Under the pieces are notes generated by a model. That model worked only from the letters and a program-made list of their open reading frames with translations, had not been told where the DNA came from and did no database searches. The position numbers and the translations under genes were made by a program. 64,000 nucleotides of DNA from contig DWXS01000042.1 in assembly GCA_019119045.1 (NCBI GenBank), positions 1-64,000 of the forward strand, in the 5' to 3' direction. This DNA comes from Candidatus Mailhella merdavium (lineage in GTDB: Bacteria; Desulfobacterota; Desulfovibrionia; Desulfovibrionales; Desulfovibrionaceae). Below, one piece after another: positions 18,260 through 26,745 of the stretch. How positions within the stretch are numbered: position 1 is the stretch's first letter; each line of letters opens with the position of its first letter.

Positions 18260-18292
18260 CGCCCCCGCAAGGACGCTTTCAGGACGGACACC

Positions 18293-18745
18293 ATGGCCGA
18301 CAGCCCCCGTATCGCGGAAAACCGCAAGGCACGCCAGTATTATGAATTCCTCGAATTTTTCGAGGCGGGCATTTCCCTCATCGGCCCCGAGGTCAAAAGC
18401 CTGCGGGCCGGCCAGGTCAATTTCGGCGACAGCTTCGTGGAATGTGTCGACGGCGAGGCATGGCTGGTGGGCATGCGCATAGCCCCCTATGACAAGGCCG
18501 GGTATGTCCGCCAAGACCCTGATCGCAAGCGCAAACTACTGCTCCACGCGCGGGAAATCCATCTTATTACCACGAAAGTGGAACAGAAGGGGCTGACCGT
18601 CGTCCCGGTAAAACTGTATTTCAAGCACGGAAAAATCAAGGTGGAAATTGCTCTTGCGCGGGGCCGCAAGCTGCACGATCAGCGCGAGGAACTCAAGCGT
18701 CGCGCCGAAGCGCGGGACACGGAACGGGAACTGGCCCGCCGCTGA
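18293..18745 (+). CDS. smpB: SsrA-binding protein SmpB
   Basis: Partner of tmRNA in rescue of stalled ribosomes. The 150-residue protein has the family blocks [46 protein letters not shown] and the basic tail [29 protein letters not shown] that enters the mRNA channel. ATG 18293. I searched the following gap for tmRNA and did not find it. Confidence 0.96.
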   Translation: MADSPRIAENRKARQYYEFLEFFEAGISLIGPEVKSLRAGQVNFGDSFVECVDGEAWLVGMRIAPYDKAGYVRQDPDRKRKLLLHAREIHLITTKVEQKGLTVVPVKLYFKHGKIKVEIALARGRKLHDQREELKRRAEARDTERELARR

Positions 18746-18977
18746 GCCTCAACCGGGCTTTCCCCCTGCTATAAGACAAACATCCTCCTGCGCGGAGGCA
18801 CTGCGTGCCCGGCAGAGCCTGCCGTCGTATTCCGGGCTGTTATTTCGCTCTCATTCAAACAATAATATGTTCTAATTCAAAAGAGTGGTTCAACAGACTC
18901 ACGGCTGACCGTCATCGACGCCGGATGCATTTCGCGCGGCGCGCAGCCTCAGCCTAAAACGCAAAAAGGAGTCTGCC

Positions 18978-19565
18978 ATGGACAACACTCTCGGTACACG
19001 TTATCCGACTCTGGCCTTTATTTCCGGCGGTGTCGGCGAAGCGGAAGACGGCATCCCCCCTCAGCCCTTTGAAACGTTCTGCTACGATTCCGCCCTCATG
19101 CAGGCGAAAATCGAGAACTTCAACGTCATTCCCTATACCTCCGTTCTTCCCAAGGAACTGTACGGCAACATCGTTCCTGTGGATAAAGTGACAGACAAAT
19201 TCCATCACGGTGCCGTGCTGGAAGTAATCATGGCGGCCAACGGCGCACGCATAGAAGAACATCGCGCCATTGCCACAGGCATCGGCATCTGCTGGGGCAA
19301 GGACAAGAAAGGTCAGCTCATCGGCGGGTGGGCGGCCGAATATGTGGAATATTTCCCCACCTGGATCGACGACGACATTGCCAAAGCTCATGCCGAAATG
19401 TGGCTCAATAAATCCCTGAACCATGAACTGACGCTGCGCGGTGTGGAAAAACACAGCGAATTTCAGTTCTGGCACAACTATCTCAACATCACCAAACCTT
19501 ACGGCTACTGCCTGACGGTTATGGGCTTCCTGAACTTCAAGCTGGCCGATCCGGTCAAGCTCTGA
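18978..19565 (+). CDS. aaxB: Pyruvoyl-dependent arginine decarboxylase (AaxB-like)
   Basis: Converts arginine to agmatine and CO2, consuming a proton. The 195-residue proenzyme is expected to self-cleave between Thr54 and Ser55 ([13 protein letters not shown]), Ser55 becoming the pyruvoyl group. Other family blocks are [36 protein letters not shown] and GICWGKD near residue 107. AAAGGAG site upstream of ATG. The next gene is an APC antiporter, so the pair matches the chlamydial AaxB/AaxC acid-resistance system in which arginine is exchanged for agmatine. I call it AaxB-like because of that context; archaeal PdaD is a more distant relative. Confidence 0.85.
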   Translation: MDNTLGTRYPTLAFISGGVGEAEDGIPPQPFETFCYDSALMQAKIENFNVIPYTSVLPKELYGNIVPVDKVTDKFHHGAVLEVIMAANGARIEEHRAIATGIGICWGKDKKGQLIGGWAAEYVEYFPTWIDDDIAKAHAEMWLNKSLNHELTLRGVEKHSEFQFWHNYLNITKPYGYCLTVMGFLNFKLADPVKL

Positions 19566-19674
19566 GGTGAGGCGCCCGGACGCACCCTCTTCCGGGCATT
19601 CTCCTTCCCATGCGCCGCCCGCCCCTCCGGGCGGCGCGCTGCCGCGCGGCCTCACTCCGCGCAGGGAGAACATC

Positions 19675-21126
19675 ATGGCGCAAGACAACGCAAAAAAACT
19701 GGGCGTCGTGGCCCTCGCCAGTGTGGTCGTCAGTTCGATGGTCGGCGGAGGCATCTACAGCCTGCCTCAGAACATGGCCGCTTCCGCATCCGTCGGCGCA
19801 GTCATCATCGCCTGGGTCGTCACAGGCCTGGGCATGTTCTTTCTGGCAAACACCTTCCGTATCCTCTCCGACGCCAGACCCGATCTCACGGCGGGCATCT
19901 ATATGTACGGAAAAGTGGGCTTCGGCCCCTTCGCCGGATTTCTTATCGCCTGGGCCTACTGGCTCTGCCAGATTTTCGGCAACGTGGGCTATGCCATCAT
20001 CACCATGGACGCCCTCAACTATTTTTTCCCGCCCTATTTTGCGGGCGGCAACACCATATGGTCCATCATCGGCGGTTCCCTGCTGATATGGGCCTTCAAT
20101 TTCATCGTTCTGCGGGGTACGCGGCAGGCGGCCGCCCTCAACGTCATAGGTACGGTCGGTAAACTCGTTCCCCTTTTCATATTCATCATCATCATGATTT
20201 TTGTCTTTCACCTCGACCGCTTTGATTCCGACTTCTTCGGCAGACTGGCCATGGACGACGGCCATCATCTGGGCGGTCTCGGCGATCAGGTAAAAAGCAC
20301 CATGCTGGTCACGCTCTGGGCCTTCATCGGCATCGAAGGCGCAGTCGTGCTTTCCGATCGCGCGCGAAGCCCGAAAGATGTGGGCAAAGCCACGGTCATG
20401 GGTTTTCTGGGCTGTCTTGTCATCTATGCCCTGCTTTCCATCCTGCCTTACGGCTTCATGACCCAGCCGGAACTGTCCGGAGTCGCCACTCCCTCCACGG
20501 CGGGAATTCTGGAACGGGTTGTCGGACGCTGGGGCGCATGGCTCATGAACATCGGCCTGATCATCGCCGTTCTGGCCAGCTGGCTGGCATGGACGCTGAT
20601 CACGGCTGAAATGCCCTTTGCGGCCGCCAAAAACGGTACCTTTCCCCGGCAGTTTGCCAGAGAAAACGCCGCAGGTTCTCCTTCCGTCTCTCTCTGGATT
20701 ACCAGCGCGATCATGCAGCTGGCCATGATTCTGGTCTATTTTGCCCAAAATGCCTGGAATATGATGTTGAGCATCACCGGAGTCATGGTTCTGCCCGCCT
20801 ATCTGATTTCCACTCTGTATCTGTGGAAACTGTGCGAGGACGGCGAATATCCGACCAACGTCCCCACCGGACGAGCCGCCGCGCTGGCATGCGGCACGCT
20901 GGGAACTGTTTACGCGCTGTGGCTCATCTACGCCGCCGGGCTGCACTATCTGCTCATGGCGACGATTATCGTCGCCGCAGGCGTACCCGTCTTCATCTGG
21001 AGCAGAAAACAGGCCGCTGACGGAAAACCCGTTTTCCTGGGCTATGAAAAAGTCATACTCACCATTCTGCTGCTGGTCGCCCTGTTTGCCGTCTTCCTGC
21101 TCGCCAGAGGGCATATTCATCTGTAA
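19675..21126 (+). CDS. aaxC: Arginine/agmatine antiporter (AaxC-like APC family)
   Basis: Membrane exchanger of 483 residues with about 12 hydrophobic spans. The first span has the APC motif [18 protein letters not shown], and the middle [24 protein letters not shown] is the substrate-binding loop of the ArcD/AaxC/AdiC type. Start ATG 19675 follows GCAGGGAG; the 36 upstream codons of the ORF track are excluded. It lies 109 bases after the arginine decarboxylase. Expected role: import arginine, export agmatine, raising internal pH. Transport specificity is inferred from the neighbour. Confidence 0.85.
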   Translation: MAQDNAKKLGVVALASVVVSSMVGGGIYSLPQNMAASASVGAVIIAWVVTGLGMFFLANTFRILSDARPDLTAGIYMYGKVGFGPFAGFLIAWAYWLCQIFGNVGYAIITMDALNYFFPPYFAGGNTIWSIIGGSLLIWAFNFIVLRGTRQAAALNVIGTVGKLVPLFIFIIIMIFVFHLDRFDSDFFGRLAMDDGHHLGGLGDQVKSTMLVTLWAFIGIEGAVVLSDRARSPKDVGKATVMGFLGCLVIYALLSILPYGFMTQPELSGVATPSTAGILERVVGRWGAWLMNIGLIIAVLASWLAWTLITAEMPFAAAKNGTFPRQFARENAAGSPSVSLWITSAIMQLAMILVYFAQNAWNMMLSITGVMVLPAYLISTLYLWKLCEDGEYPTNVPTGRAAALACGTLGTVYALWLIYAAGLHYLLMATIIVAAGVPVFIWSRKQAADGKPVFLGYEKVILTILLLVALFAVFLLARGHIHL

Positions 21127-21160
21127 ACAGGAAAAGAAAGGACTTGCCCCGTTCCAAGAC

Positions 21161-21190
21161 TTGACAGAGAGCAAGTTGTTCGCCTAAAGT
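21161..21190 (+). promoter_or_regulatory. Promoter of tRNA-Ala
   Basis: Consensus TTGACA, an 18-base spacer and TAAAGT, placing the start about 20 bases before the mature tRNA. Confidence 0.65.
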
Positions 21191-21218
21191 GCCTTTCGCC
21201 GCTTCATACGGCATCTAT

Positions 21219-21294
21219 GGGGATGTAGCTCAGCTGGGAGAGCATTGCCTTCGCAAGGCAGGGGTCGAGAGTTCAAATCTCTTCATCTCCACCA
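21219..21294 (+). tRNA. tRNA-Ala (anticodon CGC)
   Basis: Complete 76-base cloverleaf with an encoded CCA end. The acceptor arm GGGGATG/CATCTCC contains the G3-U70 wobble pair that identifies alanine tRNA. The D arm is GCTC/GAGC, the anticodon stem TTGCC/GGCAG encloses loop TTCGCAA with anticodon CGC (reads GCG), and the T arm is GAGAGTTCAAATCTC. It has its own promoter upstream and terminator downstream. Confidence 0.97.
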
Positions 21295-21303
21295 GAAGAA
21301 ATC

Positions 21304-21340
21304 AGGCGCGTACTGCAATGTAGTACGCGCCTTTTTCTTT
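21304..21340 (+). terminator. Terminator of tRNA-Ala
   Basis: AGGCGCGTACT pairs with AGTACGCGCCT (11 bp, 6-base loop) and is followed by TTTTCTTT, ten bases after the tRNA. Confidence 0.92.
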
Positions 21341-21717
21341 AGACATACCCCCCTCTCCCGCTTTTCGGTTCCGCGTATCCATGACATATCGGGGACACTT
21401 TGCCGGAACACGTTGTCACCCGGGCTTCTTCCCCCGTCCCGGATCTCCTCGTTTCACACAATAACGGCCCGCCATGCAGCCCCAGATCCTGCTCCGACAG
21501 AGCTTTCCAGAATTTCCCCATCCGGCCTGTCTTCTTTGGACAATGCTTTGATATGCGGATATCCTTTGATAAGCGGACAAGCAACATTTACGGGACGTAT
21601 CGCCAGAACGGACGCTCCATACGGCAGACATACCGTTTTTCTCCACATTTCAACATTCCCTCCCGGCAGACTTCCTGTTCGCTGCTCCGGGCTTTCGTCG
21701 GCAAGGAGGAGCAGACG

Positions 21718-22671
21718 ATGAAACGATGGATCGACATCACGGCGTGGTCGCTGTTTTTTTTCTTCACTCCTGTGACTCCAGGTTCCGCCGATGATTTGCA
21801 GCTTCCTCCTCTGTTTGAAGCTGCAATAGAGGGAGATAGCCAGCGCATTCAACATATATTGAACGAAGGCGGCAAGATCGATGCTACACTTGAAAACAAT
21901 GCGACAGCCCTGATGTTCGCCGCACAGGCCGGACAGACGAACTCCGTCTTTACGCTGCTGGATCACGGTGCAGACATCAATGCCGGAGACGATATGGGAT
22001 GGACGCCGTTGATGATTGCCGCGCAGAAAGGCCGCACAGAGGTCGTGCGAATGCTGCTGGACAGGGGAGCCGACATCCAGGCCGCAAATGACGGTGGAAT
22101 GACGGCTCTGCTCCTCGCTGTTCTGGACGGACATACCGACATCGTCCGAATGCTGCTGAACAGCGGAGCTGATATCGATGCAGGGGGAAATAACGGGACT
22201 CCCCTGATGATTGCCGCTCTGAACGACAGCAAGGAAATTTTCCAACTGCTGCTGGACAACGGCGCTGATATCAATGCCAGAAACAATGAAGGCTGCACGG
22301 CCCTGATGCTTGCCGCGCAGGAAAACAATACCGGAGCGATTCGCACCCTGCTGGATCACGGAGCGGATATCGATGCAGGGGATGAAAATAACTGAACTCC
22401 CCTGATGATTGCCGCCTACGAAGGCCATATTGAGGCAGTCCGGCTGCTGCTGAGCAAAGGCGCAGATATCGACGCGAAAGACAGAGAAGGAATGACGGCT
22501 CTGATAATAGCCGCCTTTCTTCAGCCGGAAGACATGATAGAGCTGCTGCTGGACAACGGCGCTGATCCCAATCAGAAATCCTGCCGGGGCTTTTCTCCTC
22601 TGATTGCAGCCGGAAAAAACCGGCATGAGGGCGTCGTCACGCTTCTGAAAACATACGGGGCGGAAGAATAG
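21718..22671 (+). pseudogene. Exported ankyrin-repeat protein split by an in-frame UGA
   Basis: ATG 21718, behind AAGGAGG, begins a signal peptide (to about residue 25, ending GSADD) followed by seven to nine ankyrin repeats of about 33 residues with the typical TPLMIAAxxGHTxxVxxLLxxGADI pattern. An in-frame TGA at 22393-22395 interrupts the repeat array, and the same frame continues with four more repeats to 22671. At the equivalent place in an earlier repeat the DNA reads GGGACTCCC where here it reads TGAACTCCC, so the stop arose by substitution within a near-identical repeat. The 225-residue first part could still be made and might fold, as repeat arrays tolerate shortening. Host-interaction or peroxide-related roles have been suggested for periplasmic ankyrin proteins generally; none can be assigned here. 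Confidence 0.8.
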
Positions 22672-23072
22672 CGGCGCGCTTTCCGGCTGAAGATGCCGAA
22701 TAGAGTTTCCCCCTGCCCGGGACGCGGCTTCGGCTCCCCGCCCCCCCCACGGAACAGTTCTATCCGAATCTGCGCCTGCGACGATGCGGAAAAGCTGATC
22801 TTCCAGCGAAGCGCAAGCCCGTGCCGGAGCAGTGTTGCCCAAAACGACCGGCCCTATTCCACAACGTTTCAGGTTCATCCATGGTATGGCAGGATTGCGC
22901 AACCTGCTCCCGTATAGCGCGATTCCCTGACGAAATACTCCGTCGCAAGCCCCGATTACCGCAAAAACAACAACGTAGCCGACCTCGCTCCATCTCTCCT
23001 GTCACTTGACAAGAAGCTCTTCCGACGAGAAGGTCTGGCCGTTCAAAATTATGTGTATTCTGGAGGGGTTTC
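22672..23072. other. 401-bp gap without recognisable features
   Basis: Contains a run of eight C residues within a C-rich tract near 22741-22750 and several ORFs on both strands that lack ribosome binding sites and family signatures. The only element supported is the TGGAGGGG site immediately before the EamA start. No terminator was found after the ankyrin gene. Confidence 0.5.
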
Positions 23073-24047
23073 ATGCCCGGCGGCTATCTGTTCATCGCCC
23101 TTGCGACCATACTGTTCAGCACCATGGAAATCGCCCTGAAGCTCATTTCTGCCGATTTTCACCCCATGCAGCTCAATTTTATCCGCTTTACCGTGGGAGG
23201 TCTCGTTCTTCTTCCGCTGGCATTGCGCATCATGCATGTCAAACGTCAAAGCGGGGAACTCAAGGATGAGGAAAAAAAAGGCTCGCTTCTGGCCAGTTTC
23301 ATGCTGCTTGGTCTGGTGGGCAGCGTGGTGAGCATGACCTTCTATCAACTTGCCGTCACTCATGCCAACGCCTCCGTCGTAGCTGTTCTGTTCAGCTGCA
23401 ACCCGGTATTCGTCCTGCTGTTTGCAGCAATCATCCTTCGCAACCCGATTCTGCCCCGTCATGTACTGGCTCTGATACTGGAATGTGTGGGAATTTTGTT
23501 CATCATCAATCCCCTGCATACTGACATCAGTCTGTACGGCATTGTCTGCTCGCTGCTTTCAACAATCTTCTTTGCGCTTTATGCCGTACTGGGCACCAAA
23601 CAGTGCATGCGCTACACAGGCATGGTCATCACCTGCGGGAGCTTTCTCGCGGCAGGTCTCCAGCTTCTGCTCATCATAGCTCTCAGCCATCTGCCGCCGG
23701 TGGCGGCACTGCTGCGCAGCTCGGGACTGGAACTTTTTGCCGACATCCCCCTGTTCAGCGGAGTCACTGCGGACAACTGGCCCGCATTGCTCTACGTCTG
23801 CGTAGGAGTGACAGGACTCGGCTTCGCCTCCTATTTCATGGCCATGCAGCTGACGTCCCCCATGCAGGCATCCCTTGTCTTCTTCCTCAAACCCGCGCTT
23901 GCCCCCATCCTCGCGCTGATCATCCTGAAAGAAAATATTCCTTTTCACATGGCTCTGGGCATAGGGCTGATACTGGTAGGTTCCCTCGCGTCCCTACTTT
24001 CAGGGGAACGGCTCCGCGCCATCCTGCTTCACAGGCAACGCATGTAA
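23073..24047 (+). CDS. EamA-family (DMT superfamily) transporter
   Basis: Inner-membrane protein of 324 residues with about ten hydrophobic spans arranged as two EamA repeats. The first starts GYLFIALATILFSTMEIALKLI with HPMQLNFIRFTVGGLVLLPLAL, and the second has TGLGFASYFMAMQLTSPMQASLVFFLKPALAPILALIILKE, the conserved end-of-repeat motif. TGGAGGGG precedes ATG. Members export amino acids or other metabolites; the substrate is not predictable. A single-gene unit. Confidence 0.88.
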   Translation: MPGGYLFIALATILFSTMEIALKLISADFHPMQLNFIRFTVGGLVLLPLALRIMHVKRQSGELKDEEKKGSLLASFMLLGLVGSVVSMTFYQLAVTHANASVVAVLFSCNPVFVLLFAAIILRNPILPRHVLALILECVGILFIINPLHTDISLYGIVCSLLSTIFFALYAVLGTKQCMRYTGMVITCGSFLAAGLQLLLIIALSHLPPVAALLRSSGLELFADIPLFSGVTADNWPALLYVCVGVTGLGFASYFMAMQLTSPMQASLVFFLKPALAPILALIILKENIPFHMALGIGLILVGSLASLLSGERLRAILLHRQRM

Positions 24048-24181
24048 CAGCTCCGCTGGAAATGGAGCCTCATCATCGTATCCCCCGGGGAAAAAACTGT
24101 CTTTCCGGTTGAAAAATTTCATCATACCTTCTAAAGAAATAAAAAAGCCTGCCGATACAAAACAACGGGGAGAACATAAGT

Positions 24182-24589
24182 GTGAGTATTCCGTCGTTTT
24201 ACTTCCGCAATATGTTGCTCCAGTATGACAGGCAGCTGGTCACGGCCAGACGTCTGGCCCGTCTGAAGGCCGAATTACGGGAACGTATGCCGGCCGCCAT
24301 ACCCACCGAAACGAAACGTCGGGCAATGGTGGAACGTGTGGCAAGGGAACTTCTGGACAACCTTCTTTTCACAGGGAGCGACAACCCCGTGGTGAGAGAG
24401 GTGCGTCAGGAGCTTAACCGTACGCTGCACGGCGAATACAGCTTCAGGTATCCGCCCGGCGAAGTGGATGTGCGCATCTTCCGGGAAGAACCGGACGGTT
24501 CGCATGAACTGACAAGCGAGGAAAGAAAGAATATCCTCGCGGCATTGTGGGAAATCACTCTGACAAAAGTGGATGCCACGATGCTTTAA
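24182..24589 (+). CDS. DVU0524-like protein associated with FlgM
   Basis: Protein of 135 residues that I match to the Desulfovibrio protein family (DVU0524 type) found immediately before flgM. It is basic in the first half (RNMLLQYDRQLVTARRLARLKAELRERM) and has the conserved LLFTGSDNPVVREVRQELNRTLHGEYSFRYPPGE block and LTSEERKNILAALWEITLTKVDATML end. No enzymatic motif. GTG start with GGGGAG site. Only 23 bases separate it from flgM, so it is co-transcribed and probably linked to flagellar gene control. Its mechanism is unknown. Confidence 0.78.
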   Translation: MSIPSFYFRNMLLQYDRQLVTARRLARLKAELRERMPAAIPTETKRRAMVERVARELLDNLLFTGSDNPVVREVRQELNRTLHGEYSFRYPPGEVDVRIFREEPDGSHELTSEERKNILAALWEITLTKVDATML

Positions 24590-24612
24590 TACAGGCTTTG
24601 TGTGGAGGCGTT

Positions 24613-24927
24613 ATGGAAATCAATAAAACAAGTACCAGTCAGATAGATTTGTACAAACGTTTCCATATCGAGCAGACGCCTTCCCGTGCGACAACGCCTT
24701 CTTCTCAGGCTCAGAGCGCGGACGCTGCACATATGGACACCGTTTCCGTGTCTGACGAAGCCGTGCTGCGGACTGCGGCATATCGCGCTGCCATGAATGC
24801 TCCCGATACGCGTCAGGAAAAAATTGACGCCATTAAAGGACGGCTGGCAAACGGAACCTATCAGATAGACTCCCGTAAGGTGGCTTCCAGCATGTTGAAT
24901 ATGGAAAAGGCGCTGCTGGTTCGCTGA
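24613..24927 (+). CDS. flgM: Anti-sigma-28 factor FlgM
   Basis: Small protein (104 residues) that binds FliA until the flagellar hook is complete. The N-terminal half is low in order and rich in Ser/Thr/Gln, and the C-terminal half has VSVSDEAVLRTAAYRAAMNAPDTRQEKIDAIKGRLANGTYQIDSRKVASSMLNME, the FlgM sigma-binding helices. GGAGG upstream of ATG 24613; the extension in the ORF track is dropped. A strong terminator follows. Confidence 0.9.
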   Translation: MEINKTSTSQIDLYKRFHIEQTPSRATTPSSQAQSADAAHMDTVSVSDEAVLRTAAYRAAMNAPDTRQEKIDAIKGRLANGTYQIDSRKVASSMLNMEKALLVR

Positions 24928-24950
24928 ATCGGACAAACAGCATGTATATG

Positions 24951-24988
24951 ACGGCAGAACCGGGTTCCCGGCTCTGCCGTATTTTTTT
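24951..24988 (+). terminator. Terminator after flgM
   Basis: ACGGCAGAACCGG pairs with CCGGCTCTGCCGT (one mismatch) around a short loop and is followed by seven T residues. Confidence 0.9.
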
Positions 24989-25147
24989 GCCTTGGAACTC
25001 CTGCCCGGATCTTTTATTTCTCTCCTTTCAGCTCTTCCCGTTCGAAAGTTCAGCCGCCTGCTTTCCGTCTTGACGCACGCCGCCGCGCGCCTGTACCATT
25101 CTGCTTATTTTTCTTTTTCCGAGAAGTGCAAACTCAAGGAACGCTTC

Positions 25148-26038
25148 ATGAATATCGGGCTGGCACTCGGCGGAGGCGCGGCGCGCGGCTGGGCGCATAT
25201 CGGTATCATCACGACTCTGGCAGACATGGGAATCACTCCCTCCATCGTTTGCGGAACCTCCATCGGGGCTCTGGTCGGCGCTTCCTGTGCCGCAGGGAAT
25301 CTCGACAAACTGAAGGAATCCGTGCTTTCCCTCACCCGCCTGGGCATGATGAGCTATTTCAATATCAGCACCTCGTTCAGCACCCTGGTAAAGCGCGAAA
25401 AACTTCAGGAACTGTTTGAACATGCCATTGCCCCCGCAGGCACGCTTATTGAAGATCTTGCCCTGCGTTATACTGCCGTTGCCACCGACCTCGCTACGGG
25501 GCGGGAAGTCTGGCTGAAACGGGGAGATCTTCTGCATGCCGTATGGGCCTCCATCTCCCTGCCCGGTCTTTTTCCTCCTGTCCGACACCGGGAATGCTGG
25601 CTTGTGGACGGAGGACTGGTCAATCCCGTGCCGGTTTCCGCCTGTCGCGCCCTGGGGGCTGATCTGGTCATTGCCGTCAATCTCAACGGCGACATCGTGG
25701 GCAGACATGTCAACCCCGATCGGCATAAAAGCAGTGGTGATTCCGGAGTAGTGGGACGGGTTGCGGCGGCTGTGCGGCGTTATTCCAGAGGCGGGCAGGA
25801 GGACGATGACATTCCCGAGCGTCCCGGCACGCTGGATACTGTTTTCGGCGCGGTGGATATCATGCAGGAACGGATCACCCGCAGCCGCATGGCTGGCGAC
25901 CCGCCCGACGTCATACTTGTTCCCCGTGTGGGTTCCTTCAGTCTGATGGAGTTTTACAGAGCTGACGAAGCCATCCGCGCCGGTGAACGCTGCGTGGAAG
26001 CCATGCGTCCGGCCATAGAAGAAGCTCTGTGCCGATAA
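25148..26038 (+). CDS. Patatin-like phospholipase (RssA/NTE group)
   Basis: Predicted serine lipase of 296 residues. The oxyanion-hole motif LGGGAARGWAHIG at the start, nucleophile GTSIGA (Ser about 41), and the DGG motif (VDGGLVNPVP) with the catalytic Asp are all present. AAGGAACGC lies before ATG 25148; the first 52 codons of the ORF track are upstream DNA. Bacterial members of this subgroup hydrolyse phospholipids or are of unknown role. No signal peptide, so it is cytoplasmic or membrane-associated. Confidence 0.88.
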   Translation: MNIGLALGGGAARGWAHIGIITTLADMGITPSIVCGTSIGALVGASCAAGNLDKLKESVLSLTRLGMMSYFNISTSFSTLVKREKLQELFEHAIAPAGTLIEDLALRYTAVATDLATGREVWLKRGDLLHAVWASISLPGLFPPVRHRECWLVDGGLVNPVPVSACRALGADLVIAVNLNGDIVGRHVNPDRHKSSGDSGVVGRVAAAVRRYSRGGQEDDDIPERPGTLDTVFGAVDIMQERITRSRMAGDPPDVILVPRVGSFSLMEFYRADEAIRAGERCVEAMRPAIEEALCR

Positions 26039-26745
26039 AAGCCGTGCATATTGTACGGCATTCCTGTTCAGCAACGAACACCGGACAGGACTGCATACCC
26101 GTATGTACATGACATGACTCAACCGCGTCGAACCAGATTTCCGAATCAATAATCGTTGCCCTTTTCCTTATGAGACAGCAGCAGAAATACGCTGCTCCAT
26201 GTCATACGCATACGTCTTAATGCCCCGGTATATGTCGATGCGTTTCGACATTCCATCATCACGGATTCGCCGAAAGCTCTTTCGGTAATTCTCTCCTTCC
26301 GTACCGGAAAACAGGTATCCCTCCTGCATACGCAATTAATGGCGGCCTGCCGGTGCCCAACCCAACATCCTTCGCTCAGGACTGCCGGAAAGAGATACGG
26401 GATTCCCGGCTCTCCATCCAGGCGTTGAAAAGACTCCCTCCGCAAAAATCCTCCGAAGATATGTAGTATTCAATTTTATATGAATAAACTTAAGACGTTA
26501 TCAACCATGATTATATTTATGACATATTCAAGAAAAACTTTAGAGTTTATCTTGATATTATCTTTCCTGAAAAAAGACTGTCTTACTGTCTGCATCATAA
26601 TATATTCTTGATATATTCTAGACAAAAAATTTTTCTACTTGCTCCTTTTTTACAGTCTGATATGACATAAAAAAAGAAATTCCACTCTGCTCATGCATAT
26701 ATCCGTTCTCCTCTCATATGGGGTATTTTTCAAGGAGTCCGGAAA
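26039..26745. other. 707-bp intergenic region with AT-rich block
   Basis: The first 400 bp are of ordinary composition and hold only rejected ORFs. From about 26455 to 26720 the sequence is much richer in A/T than the surrounding genes, with two TCTTGATAT-like motifs (26558 region and 26607 region) and several TATAAT-like boxes. A 43-codon ORF (26480-26611) lies inside it but has no ribosome binding site. This is probably the promoter and regulatory region of the amidase gene. Confidence 0.5.

Noticed and set aside
18746-18977. Possible tmRNA gene next to smpB
   Set aside because: The conserved tRNA-like ends and peptide-tag region were not found; only an ordinary spacer is seen.
19555-21174. 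539-residue ORF on the minus strand
   Set aside because: Shadow of the APC antiporter; its sequence is low-complexity and charged and has no domain.
26146-26445. 99-residue ORF on the minus strand upstream of the amidase
   Set aside because: No ribosome binding site and no recognisable features; composition is not protein-like.
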